From Gillisia xinjiangensis (GTDB lineage: Bacteria; Bacteroidota; Bacteroidia; Flavobacteriales; Flavobacteriaceae), in NCBI RefSeq assembly GCF_046298265.1, contig NZ_JBKAHK010000002.1:1-64000 (forward strand): a stretch of 64,000 nucleotides of DNA, read 5' to 3'. The notes under the pieces are model-generated. The model made no database searches. It saw only the letters and a program-made list of their open reading frames with translations, and was not told the origin of the DNA. The position numbers and the translations under genes were made by a program. Below are positions 44,821 to 52,458 of this stretch, piece after piece; positions within the stretch are counted from its first letter, which is position 1, and each line of letters starts with the position of its first letter.

Positions 44821-45222
44821 TCAAATAAGGAAAACCTGATCAAGAACCAGTAAATCGGTGACCAGTAAGGGTGGGGTGTAATTTTTAAAAGGAATAACCT
44901 GTAGCGGTGTACCTTCAAAAAGATTGATGTATGAAAAAGTAAATGTAGAAAGGAACACCTGTTGCTCGAAATCCAGGGAGTTAAAGGAAATCTTCAATTC
45001 ATCCTGACCTTCCACCGAAGTTTTTTCATTGGTGCAGCAGGAATCTTCAGAATTGGTTGCATCTGAATGCATTTCCATTCCGCAGGTTTTTGCTTCAGAA
45101 AAGATGGCTTTATCCACTAATAAACTTCCACAAAAATGCTTATCTACCGTAAATGAAAACGTAGAGAAGAGCACTAAAAGCGCCAGAATTGTAGAAAGGG
45201 ATTTTTGAACAGCCTTTTTCAT
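44821..45222 (-). CDS. HYC_CC_PP family secreted protein
   Basis: A 133-residue exported protein. Signal peptide (STILALLVLFSTFSFTV), then DKHFCGSLLVD, a second Cys in AKTCGMEMHSD, the pair DSCCTNEK and, near the end, YTPPLLVTDLL. This H-F-C, C-C and P-P pattern defines a Bacteroidota family found next to heavy-metal genes. The Cys and Met/His set could bind copper. ATG at 45222; only 6 nt separate it from a TATATTTG promoter box at 45229-45236, so the mRNA may be almost leaderless. It lies 121 nt upstream of cusA. Confidence 0.85.
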   Translation of the reverse strand: MKKAVQKSLSTILALLVLFSTFSFTVDKHFCGSLLVDKAIFSEAKTCGMEMHSDATNSEDSCCTNEKTSVEGQDELKISFNSLDFEQQVFLSTFTFSYINLFEGTPLQVIPFKNYTPPLLVTDLLVLDQVFLI

Positions 45223-45228
45223 CGTCGT

Positions 45229-45263
45229 CAAATATAAACAATATTTAGTTACCTGTTGTAACT
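45229..45263 (-). promoter_or_regulatory. promoter and palindromic operator of the cus unit
   Basis: On the minus strand the perfect palindrome AGTTACAACAGGTAACT (6-bp arms, 5-nt spacer; 45247-45263) lies in the -33 region and TATATTTG (45229-45236) gives the -7 box. No TTTG is present at -33, which suits an activator- or repressor-dependent promoter. The regulator is unknown; the palindrome differs from the direct repeats upstream of csp. Confidence 0.55.
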
Positions 45264-45341
45264 GTCCTAAAAATCAATAGGTTTTAAATCCCATTTATGG
45301 CTATAAATCAGCGATTCACAAGAATTGCACATTCACAATTC

Positions 45342-45794
45342 TCACCTGTTCCTGTTCAATTTAGTGGAATTTTTAAGTCGGAAATAGTAAAATGCAGGTA
45401 AAAGAATGATCACAAATATGGGATGTATCAAAAATCTACGAATATAAAACAGCGCCATAAAATTTTCATTTTCAATGGTGAGGATCAAAAACACGAAACC
45501 AGGGAAGCAAGCTGCAAAAAGTAAAACATAGAGCAAAAAGGAGAATTTCAGGATGTTTTTATCCAGAAAAGCCACATATACTATTGCAAGAGATATTCCC
45601 ATATTCAACAAGAACCTTAGAAAAACATTCGCAAGAAGCTTCCACGTGATAAAATTGGGAACCTTATCATTGAGATAATCTGATTGATAAAATTCAATAA
45701 GCGGATCATAAAACAGGCTGTGTTCAAAAAACCTGATTAACACCAGTAAGCCTACTAAAAGGCTGATTATAGCAATTCTATATTTGAGTTCCAT
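45342..45794 (-). CDS. exosortase F system-associated membrane protein
   Basis: A 150-residue membrane protein with four to five hydrophobic segments (IAIISLLVGLLVLIRFF, NVFLRFLLNMGISLAIVYVAF, FSFLLYVLLFAACFPGFVFLIL, PIFVIILLPAFYYF) and the conserved-looking motif FYDPLIEFYQSDYLNDKVPNF in the loop after the first segment. This matches the small protein that regularly follows exosortase F. Start at 45794 (MELKYRIA), overlapping the xrtF stop by 17 nt, so the two are coupled. Function unknown beyond the association. Confidence 0.85.
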   Translation of the reverse strand: MELKYRIAIISLLVGLLVLIRFFEHSLFYDPLIEFYQSDYLNDKVPNFITWKLLANVFLRFLLNMGISLAIVYVAFLDKNILKFSFLLYVLLFAACFPGFVFLILTIENENFMALFYIRRFLIHPIFVIILLPAFYYFRLKNSTKLNRNR

Positions 45795-46356
45795 AGGTGG
45801 TAGCTTTGGAGAAAATACGAACCCAGACGATCCATAAAATAAAAACAGTTCCATAAATAATCAATGGAAAAACAATGCTATGAAGGAACTCTGCGTGCTG
45901 CGGATATTCATAGATCCCTATGGTTAAAATCGCGATCCGGATAACATTCATCACATATATTATTACCGCTCCAGCAAAAAGAAATAAAAGCGTGGTTTTT
46001 AATTTGGAAACAAAAGCCAGCACAAAGGAAACGAACAGGATAATGATACTTATAGAATTACAGCCTTCCACCACCCTGGCCAAAAAAAGATCGTTCACAT
46101 AGAGGTTCATGGAAGGCTCGTTAGGATTGGGCGAAATTCTGGCGGGATATCCAAAAGTTTCGATTACCGCTTCACTTTGAATTGCAACAAGATGCGTAAA
46201 AAAATCCGGGTAATATTTTTGAGAAACCGAAAGATCGAGATAGGTGTTGTAAAAAATAGAGAGCAAAAAATAACTCCCCAGAAATATGAGAATAAACCGT
46301 AAAACCGATTTGTACTTTTTAAATAGCTGTAGCAATGAAAATACCTGTTTGAACAA
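45778..46356 (-). CDS. xrtF: exosortase F
   Basis: A 192-residue integral-membrane cysteine transpeptidase of the exosortase/archaeosortase superfamily. Catalytic residues are Cys99 (VEGCNSISI), Arg140 (MNVIRIAIL) and His159 (EFLHSIVFPLIIYG). It would process surface proteins carrying a PEP-CTERM-like tail, but none with such a tail is in the window. No ATG is available near the N-terminus; the frame opens at a TTG (46354-46356), and another TTG lies seven codons on, so the start is uncertain. A TAAATTTG box (46354-46361) overlaps this start. Confidence 0.9.
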   Translation of the reverse strand: MFKQVFSLLQLFKKYKSVLRFILIFLGSYFLLSIFYNTYLDLSVSQKYYPDFFTHLVAIQSEAVIETFGYPARISPNPNEPSMNLYVNDLFLARVVEGCNSISIIILFVSFVLAFVSKLKTTLLFLFAGAVIIYVMNVIRIAILTIGIYEYPQHAEFLHSIVFPLIIYGTVFILWIVWVRIFSKATTYGTQI

Positions 46357-46421
46357 ATTTATAGAAAAATGAAAGGTAAGAAACCCAAACTTTAAATACT
46401 TTTACAAAAAAATTAAAAGCT

Positions 46422-46877
46422 ATGCCTTTTCAGAAATTAAAACCACAGATAAAAGCTATTCTAAAAACCGAAGAATTATCTGTTGAGCACCGGTTATTAG
46501 ATGTTTGTGAATTGCTGAAAGAGAATATTTCCTATTATAATTGGGTAGGATTTTATTTTAAAAATGGGGATAAAGAAGAACTCAAATTAAGCTCTTATGC
46601 CGGGGATCCAACAGATCATACTATCATTCCTTTTGGAAAGGGAATTTGCGGACAGGTAGCGGTTTCCAATAAGAATTTTGTGGTTCCCGATGTTCAGGCA
46701 CAGGATAATTACATCGCCTGCAGCATTCATGTAAAAGCTGAGATCGTGGTGCCTTTGTTTGTAAACGGTGAAAATTTTGGCCAGATTGATATTGATTCCA
46801 ATACCCCCGATCCTTTTACTGAAGAAGATGAACGGTTTTTGGAATGGGTGAATGAGCAAGTGGCGGAAATTCTTTAA
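46422..46877 (+). CDS. msrC: GAF-domain free methionine-(R)-sulfoxide reductase
   Basis: A 151-residue GAF-fold enzyme. The family block GKGICGQVA...VPDVQAQDNYIAC...EIVVPL is clear, with Cys76 and Cys100. In E. coli fRMsr three cysteines are important; the position of the first, normally shortly before GKGxCG, is occupied by YAGDPTDHTIIPFGKG here without a Cys. The two-Cys form occurs in other bacteria. Conserved Trp-Val-Gly-Phe-Tyr near residue 41 fits the family. Divergent from xrtF. Repairs free methionine sulfoxide. Confidence 0.88.
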   Translation: MPFQKLKPQIKAILKTEELSVEHRLLDVCELLKENISYYNWVGFYFKNGDKEELKLSSYAGDPTDHTIIPFGKGICGQVAVSNKNFVVPDVQAQDNYIACSIHVKAEIVVPLFVNGENFGQIDIDSNTPDPFTEEDERFLEWVNEQVAEIL

Positions 46878-47140
46878 AAGGAAGCAAGAGACAAGATTCA
46901 AGACGATAGACTAAATAAATCTCAATGAACTTCCCTGATTAGTGTTGCCCTTTTTAAACATTAATTTTCAATAGTACATTTATTTTATCTCCCACTGATC
47001 TCAGAAATCAATCTTCACTGTTTTTTTGCCACGAATACACGAATGTTTTTTTGTCTTGTTTCCTGGTTCTTGTCTCTTGAATCGTAGCTTCCAACTTTAT
47101 TTCTGTCTCAATACTAAAATCTCAAGTCTTACACCTAACA
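46878..47140. other. intergenic stretch with degenerate repeat sequence
   Basis: Between two convergent genes. The string AGCAAGAGACAAGATTCAAG (about 46883-46902) and, at 47055-47094 in opposite orientation, a similar string (the complement contains ATTCAAGAGACAAGAACCAG) form an imperfect inverted repeat. GCCACGAATACACGAAT (47027-47043) is a sequence I have seen often in Bacteroidota intergenic regions. No gene is evident. Confidence 0.4.
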
Positions 47141-48394
47141 TTACATTCCGGTACGTATCGCTTCCACCGGATCCAGTTTAGAAGCGGAAATAGCAGGAAT
47201 TATCCCGGAGATCAATCCTATAATTGCTGAAACAGCAGTTCCAAGGAACATATTCCAGGGAGAAAGCACAAATTCAAATTCTCCTGTAAATTGTGATGCG
47301 CCCATAGAGATAAGCCATACCAGAAACAATCCTACCAAGCCACCTATCACTGCCAGGATTACTGCTTCAAAAAGGAACTGGAACAGGATGAATTTATTTT
47401 TTGCGCCAAGGGATTTCTGAATACCAATAAGATTAGTTCTTTCCTTTACACTTACAAACATAATATTTGCGATCCCGAATCCTCCCACCAAAAGCGAAAA
47501 CCCGCTTATGATAAGGCCAATGAAATTCAACTGGCCGGTGATATTATCGACAAAATCTGCAAAACCCTGTAATTGATTTACAAAAAAATTGCTTACTTCC
47601 TCGGGTTTCAATCCCCGGTAATTTCTTAGTTGCTGAGTTAGTACCGCAATAAATTCGGCATTATCCACATCAGCTTCAGGTTTGATTATTATTTGCGGAA
47701 AAGTAGATTTATTATTGTCCCCAAAGATCCTGCGAACCACATTTACCGGAACTAAAACTGCTCCGTCTTTTGAATTTCCCAGAAAATTTGCACCTTCCTT
47801 TTTCAGAACACCAATAACAGAAAACTTTTGGCCGTATAAACGAAGTTGTTTTCCCATAGGGTCACTTTCTCCAAAAAGATTTTGAGCGATTTCATGACCA
47901 ATTATAATCACCTGCGATCCACTTACCGCTTCCGATTCATTAAAAAATCTTCCCTCGGCGAGTTCCAGGGCTTCTATATCGTAATATTCTTGTGTAACCG
48001 CACCAATCCCAACACCGGTTACCGTAGTTTCTTCATATTTTATTGATTCCTGAGGAACATTTAAAGTATAACTAACAGCTTCAAGGCCGGGCAGGTTTCT
48101 CTTTAGATACTGGTATTCATCATAGCTAACATCCGGGAATTGTTGTCTTTTCCAACTGGGAATTTCAGAAGGGCCAAAGGAAAACCGCATTATAATAATG
48201 GTGCTGTTGTCCAGGGAACTCAAAGAACCTTTAATTTCCCTTTCAAGGGAATCAACGGCTGCGAGGACCGCGATAATTGAAAAAATCCCAATAGTTACAC
48301 CAAGAAGGGATAAAAAAGTCCGCAGCTTGTTGTTCCTTAATGCGTTGATAGCAAAATTGAAACTTTCCTTTAGAACCCTAAGATAGATTAGCAT
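47141..48394 (-). CDS. MacB-like ABC transporter permease
   Basis: A 417-residue permease of the MacB/FtsX type: N-terminal membrane helix (LRTFLSLLGVTIGIFSIIAVL), a MacB periplasmic core domain of about 230 residues (GVGIGAVTQEYYDIEALELAEGRFF, VIIIGHEIAQNLFG, DPMGKQLRLYGQKFSVIGVLKK), then three helices (FIGLIISGFSLLVGGFGIANIMFV, AVILAVIGGLVGLFLVWLI, FLGTAVSAIIGLISGIIPA). Ends with ASKLDPVEAIRTGM, the conserved MacB tail. No ATPase gene adjoins it. Could export a peptide, lipid or drug; the substrate is unknown. Confidence 0.9.
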   Translation of the reverse strand: MLIYLRVLKESFNFAINALRNNKLRTFLSLLGVTIGIFSIIAVLAAVDSLEREIKGSLSSLDNSTIIIMRFSFGPSEIPSWKRQQFPDVSYDEYQYLKRNLPGLEAVSYTLNVPQESIKYEETTVTGVGIGAVTQEYYDIEALELAEGRFFNESEAVSGSQVIIIGHEIAQNLFGESDPMGKQLRLYGQKFSVIGVLKKEGANFLGNSKDGAVLVPVNVVRRIFGDNNKSTFPQIIIKPEADVDNAEFIAVLTQQLRNYRGLKPEEVSNFFVNQLQGFADFVDNITGQLNFIGLIISGFSLLVGGFGIANIMFVSVKERTNLIGIQKSLGAKNKFILFQFLFEAVILAVIGGLVGLFLVWLISMGASQFTGEFEFVLSPWNMFLGTAVSAIIGLISGIIPAISASKLDPVEAIRTGM

Positions 48395-48506
48395 AGTAAA
48401 AACAGGTGTTTTGCATCGATACTGGATAAGACGCAGCCAAATGAATTTCGTTACATTTTTTTTAAGAAATAAAAGTCCAGATACTTAGATTTTATAGTGA
48501 TTTAAT

Positions 48507-48514
48507 TACTTTTG
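48507..48514 (+). promoter_or_regulatory. purH -7 promoter box
   Basis: TACTTTTG matches TAnnTTTG and lies 23 nt before the purH ATG (48537). A weak TTAG at 48485-48488 is the only -33 candidate, with an 18-nt spacer. The region is the start of the purH / rod-shape cluster. Confidence 0.5.
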
Positions 48515-48536
48515 CAACCATAACAAACACAACACA

Positions 48537-50063
48537 ATGAGCGAATTAAAATCGGTGAAATCGGCCCTTATTTCTGTATTTGATAAAAAAGGGCTGGCTC
48601 CTATAGTACAAAAACTTAATGACCTTGGAATTAAAATTTACTCTACGGGCGGTACCGAAAAGTTTATAAAAGACCTTGGCATTGAAGTTACCGCAGTGGA
48701 AGATCTTACCTCCTATCCATCTATTTTAGGCGGAAGAGTAAAAACCCTTCACCCAAAAGTCTTCGGCGGAATTTTAAACCGTCAGGAAAATGCAAGTGAT
48801 GTTGCAGAGATGAAGGAATATGAGATCCCGCAAATAGATATCGTAATCGTGGATCTTTACCCGTTTGAAAAAACCGTGGCTTCGGGAGCTTCCGAGGAAG
48901 ATATCGTAGAAAAAATCGATATTGGCGGAATTTCTTTGATTCGCGCAGCAGCAAAAAATTTCAAAGATGTGCTCTGTGTTGCTTCGGTAGAGTATTATTC
49001 AGAATTTTTAAACCTTATTTCAGAAAACGGCGGAAAGACCAGTTTGGAAGATCGCAAAAAATTTGCAGCAAAAGCATTTCAGGTCTCTTCGCATTACGAT
49101 ACTGCCATTTTCAACTTTTTTAATTCTGAAGAAAAAGTTTTTAAACAGAGTTTTTCAAAAGGAAAGGAATTGCGCTATGGGGAAAATCCTCACCAAAAAG
49201 GGACTTTCTACGGAGATTTTGAGACGGTTTTCAACCAGGTACATGGAAAGGAACTTTCGTACAATAATTTGCTTGATGTGGATGCTGCGGTAAACCTTAT
49301 GGGTGAATTTAAAGATGATGCACCCACATTTGCAATTCTGAAACACAACAATGCCTGCGGGTTGGCACAACGGGAAACCCTTCACCAGGCATATATGGAT
49401 GCATTGGCAGGAGATCCAGTTTCAGCTTTTGGAGGAGTTCTTATTAGCAACACCGAAATTGATAAAGCAACCGCTGAAGAGATCCATGAATTATTTTGTG
49501 AAGTGGTAATTGCGCCTTCCTATTCAACCGATGCCCTGGAAATTTTAAAAGGAAAGAAGAACAGGATTATCCTGGTTCAAAAAGTTCAGGAGTTTACACA
49601 GGAACTTGTAAGAACCTGTTTAAACGGAATTTTAGTTCAGGACAGGGATCATAAAACAGATTCTGTTGAAGATTTAAGCTATGCAACCAACAATAAACCC
49701 GCAGAAAACGAGTTAAATGATTTGATTTTCGCATCTAAAATTTGCAAACACACCAAATCCAATACCATCGTTTTAGCAAAAAACAAACAACTACTCGCCA
49801 GTGGAACAGGACAAACCTCCCGGGTAGATGCCTTAACCCACAGTATAGAGAAAGCAAATTCCTTTAAGTTTAACCTGAAAGGAGCTGTTATGGCGAGCGA
49901 TGCTTTTTTTCCTTTTCCAGATTGTGTTGAAATTGCAGGAAATGCGGGAATAACAGCCGTAATTCAACCAGGAGGTTCAATAAAAGACCAATTGAGTATT
50001 GATTATTGCAACAAAAATAATATTGCCATGGTGATGACCGGGACACGGCATTTTAAACATTAA
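48537..50063 (+). CDS. purH: bifunctional AICAR transformylase / IMP cyclohydrolase
   Basis: A 508-residue enzyme for the last two steps of IMP synthesis. The N-terminal cyclohydrolase domain shows KIYSTGGTEKFIKD and GGRVKTLHPKVFGGIL. The AICAR transformylase domain has LRYGENPHQKGTFYG, ILKHNNACGLAQRE, DPVSAFGGVLISN and, at the C-terminus, the expected SDAFFPFPDCVEIAGNAG and MVMTGTRHFKH ending. Length and motif order are normal. It begins 35 nt before mreB on the same strand, so it may be cotranscribed with the shape operon. Confidence 0.97.
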   Translation: MSELKSVKSALISVFDKKGLAPIVQKLNDLGIKIYSTGGTEKFIKDLGIEVTAVEDLTSYPSILGGRVKTLHPKVFGGILNRQENASDVAEMKEYEIPQIDIVIVDLYPFEKTVASGASEEDIVEKIDIGGISLIRAAAKNFKDVLCVASVEYYSEFLNLISENGGKTSLEDRKKFAAKAFQVSSHYDTAIFNFFNSEEKVFKQSFSKGKELRYGENPHQKGTFYGDFETVFNQVHGKELSYNNLLDVDAAVNLMGEFKDDAPTFAILKHNNACGLAQRETLHQAYMDALAGDPVSAFGGVLISNTEIDKATAEEIHELFCEVVIAPSYSTDALEILKGKKNRIILVQKVQEFTQELVRTCLNGILVQDRDHKTDSVEDLSYATNNKPAENELNDLIFASKICKHTKSNTIVLAKNKQLLASGTGQTSRVDALTHSIEKANSFKFNLKGAVMASDAFFPFPDCVEIAGNAGITAVIQPGGSIKDQLSIDYCNKNNIAMVMTGTRHFKH

Positions 50064-50098
50064 TTTCACTACATTTACCTAACCTCAACAGATAGAAT

Positions 50099-51127
50099 AT
50101 GGGATTTTTTGACTTTCTCATTGAAGAAATAGCAATAGATTTAGGAACCGCAAATACTTTGATAATTCATAACGACAAAGTAGTTGTGGATAGTCCTTCC
50201 ATTGTGGCCCGGGACAGAACCACCGGGAAAATTATAGCCGTGGGAAAAGAAGCTGCCATGATGCAGGGAAAAACCCATGAAAACATAAAAACGATAAGAC
50301 CTTTGAAAGATGGTGTTATTGCCGATTTTGATGCCAGCGAAAAGATGATAAACATGTTTATCAAGGAAATCCCTGCATTGAAAAAGAGAATGTTTACTCC
50401 GGCCTTAAGAATGGTAATTTGTATTCCATCCGGAATTACCGAAGTTGAAATGCGCGCCGTTAAAGAAAGTGCAGAAAGGGTAAATGGAAAAGAAGTATAT
50501 CTTATTCACGAGCCAATGGCCGCTGCTATTGGAATTGGGGTAGATATCATGCAGCCTAAAGGAAATATGATCGTGGATATAGGTGGTGGAACTACCGAAA
50601 TTGCAGTGATTGCTTTAGGTGGTATCGTATGTGACAAGTCTATCAAAATCGCAGGAGATGTATTTACCAATGACATCGTTTATTATATGCGCACTCAGCA
50701 CAATTTATATGTTGGAGAGCGAACTGCTGAAAAAATAAAAATTCAAATTGGAGCCGCTACCGAAGATCTGGAAATTCCACCGGAAGAAATGAGCGTTCAG
50801 GGTCGTGATTTACTAACAGGAAAACCAAAACAGGTACAAATCTCGTACAGGGAGATTGCTAAAGCACTGGATAAATCAATTTTAAGAATTGAGGATGCCG
50901 TAATGGAAACCTTATCTCAAACCCCGCCGGAACTAGCCGCCGATATTTATAATACCGGGATCTATCTTGCCGGAGGTGGATCTATGTTGAGAGGACTGGA
51001 TAAGAGATTATCCCTGAAAACCGATCTTCCTGTTTATATCGCCGAAGACCCCCTAAGAGCTGTTGTACGCGGTACCGGAATATGCCTTAAAAACCTGAGC
51101 CGATATAAGGGAATATTGATAAAGTAG
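50099..51127 (+). CDS. mreB: rod-shape-determining protein MreB
   Basis: A 342-residue bacterial actin that organises cell-wall elongation beneath the membrane. It starts with an amphipathic MGFFDFLIEEIAIDLGTANT, the phosphate-1 loop being IDLGTANTLI, has the phosphate-2 loop MIVDIGGGTTEIAVIAL and the adenosine motif YLAGGGSMLRGL. Length is normal. First of a tight rod operon with mreC (10 nt later), mreD, mrdA and rodA. Confidence 0.97.
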   Translation: MGFFDFLIEEIAIDLGTANTLIIHNDKVVVDSPSIVARDRTTGKIIAVGKEAAMMQGKTHENIKTIRPLKDGVIADFDASEKMINMFIKEIPALKKRMFTPALRMVICIPSGITEVEMRAVKESAERVNGKEVYLIHEPMAAAIGIGVDIMQPKGNMIVDIGGGTTEIAVIALGGIVCDKSIKIAGDVFTNDIVYYMRTQHNLYVGERTAEKIKIQIGAATEDLEIPPEEMSVQGRDLLTGKPKQVQISYREIAKALDKSILRIEDAVMETLSQTPPELAADIYNTGIYLAGGGSMLRGLDKRLSLKTDLPVYIAEDPLRAVVRGTGICLKNLSRYKGILIK

Positions 51128-51137
51128 GAGCCGACTT

Positions 51138-51959
51138 ATGCAGCAGATATTTAATTTTCTTATCCGCAATAAGAATAATATTTTATTCCTGTTGCTGCTG
51201 GGGATTTCCTTATTTTTAACAATCCAGTCACATTCATTTCATAAAAGCAAATTTATAAGTTCCGCGAATTTTATCACCGGGGGCGTCTATAACTGGTCCA
51301 ATAATATTCAAACCTATTTCCACCTTGAAGAATACAATAAAAGGCTGGTGGAAGAAAATAAATACCTGAGAAGCAAACTCACCAATATCCAGGACACTAT
51401 TTCCGCAGAAAATTTTCTGGATTCCATATCGTACGAAGGAATTTACCAAATTAGAACTGCTACCGTTATAAACAACAACTATTCAAAAACCAATAATTTT
51501 ATCACGCTTAACAGGGGCAAAAATTCCAATATTGCAACAGAGCAAGGAGTTATAACCAGCCAGGGAATTGTTGGGATCATCGATCAGGTCTCGGCAAACT
51601 ACTCCAGGGTAATCTCTATTTTAAACAGCAATTCCAGGATCAATGCACAGCTTAAAAAGACCAACCATTTTGGCTCCCTGGTTTGGGATGGCAAAGATCC
51701 TAATATAGTCCAATTGATAGATGTCCCAAGACAAGCCCCGGTAAAAAAAGGCGATACCATTATAACCGGTGGAAGATCCCTTATATTTCCTCAGGGAATC
51801 CCTATAGGAAATATTACCGATTTTAAACTCGATGTAAGTGAGAGTTACTTTACCATCAACATCAGGCTATTTAATGACATGACCAATATTGGGTATGTGT
51901 ATATCATAGAAAACAAAGATAAAGCCGAAATAAAAGCTCTGAAAAACAGCGATGACTAG
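51138..51959 (+). CDS. mreC: rod-shape-determining protein MreC
   Basis: A 273-residue periplasmic scaffold with one N-terminal membrane helix (ILFLLLLGISLFLTI), a coiled-coil segment (residues about 65-85, EEYNKRLVEENKYLRSKL) and the MreC beta domain (TLNRGKNSNIATEQGVITSQ-like NRGKNSNIATEQGVIT, GIVGIIDQVSANYSRVISIL, VKKGDTIITGGRSLIFPQGI). It overlaps mreD by 8 nt. Links MreB to the elongation synthases RodA and PBP2. Confidence 0.93.
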   Translation: MQQIFNFLIRNKNNILFLLLLGISLFLTIQSHSFHKSKFISSANFITGGVYNWSNNIQTYFHLEEYNKRLVEENKYLRSKLTNIQDTISAENFLDSISYEGIYQIRTATVINNNYSKTNNFITLNRGKNSNIATEQGVITSQGIVGIIDQVSANYSRVISILNSNSRINAQLKKTNHFGSLVWDGKDPNIVQLIDVPRQAPVKKGDTIITGGRSLIFPQGIPIGNITDFKLDVSESYFTINIRLFNDMTNIGYVYIIENKDKAEIKALKNSDD

Positions 51960-52458
51960 CGCAATAACAGCAAATATAATCCGCTTTATAATTTTGGTAC
52001 TGTTACAGGTTTTACTCCTTAACAATATCAACTTTCTTGGTTATATCAACCCTTATCTTTATGTATTGTTTTTGGTTTTATATCCCTTTAACACTTCACA
52101 AACTTTATTTTTGCTGGTAGCATTTTTATTGGGAATAACTATTGATACCTTTGAGGATAGCGGGGGAATAAATGCAGCTGCCTGTGTTGTTGTTGCTTTT
52201 ATAAGGCCGGCGGTTTTAAGGTTCTCCTTTGGAGTAAGTTATGACTATCAAACCGTTAAGTTGGCGAATACTCCCTTTGGAGCAAGATTGAGTTATATTT
52301 TAATCCTGGTTTTTGTTCACCATTTTATTTTATTCACCCTGGAAATGTTTGATTTTTCCCATATCTTTTTGATTGCGAAAAAGACCTTATTTTCAGGAAT
52401 TTTCACTGTAATATTGATCCTGATTAGCTTAACGCTTTTCAAACCGAAACGAAGATGA
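51952..52458 (+). CDS. mreD: rod-shape-determining protein MreD
   Basis: A 168-residue membrane protein with about five hydrophobic segments (FIILVLLQVLLLNNI, LYVLFLVLYPF, TLFLLVAFLLGITIDTFEDSGGINAAA) ending in a basic stretch (LTLFKPKRR). Position between mreC and the PBP2 gene, with overlaps of 8 and 4 nt, supports the assignment as much as sequence does, since MreD is poorly conserved. Confidence 0.9.
   Translation: MTSAITANIIRFIILVLLQVLLLNNINFLGYINPYLYVLFLVLYPFNTSQTLFLLVAFLLGITIDTFEDSGGINAAACVVVAFIRPAVLRFSFGVSYDYQTVKLANTPFGARLSYILILVFVHHFILFTLEMFDFSHIFLIAKKTLFSGIFTVILILISLTLFKPKRR

Noticed and set aside
44730..44918. 62-codon frame overlapping the HYC_CC_PP gene
   Set aside because: Out-of-frame shadow of the 3' part of that gene and its spacer.
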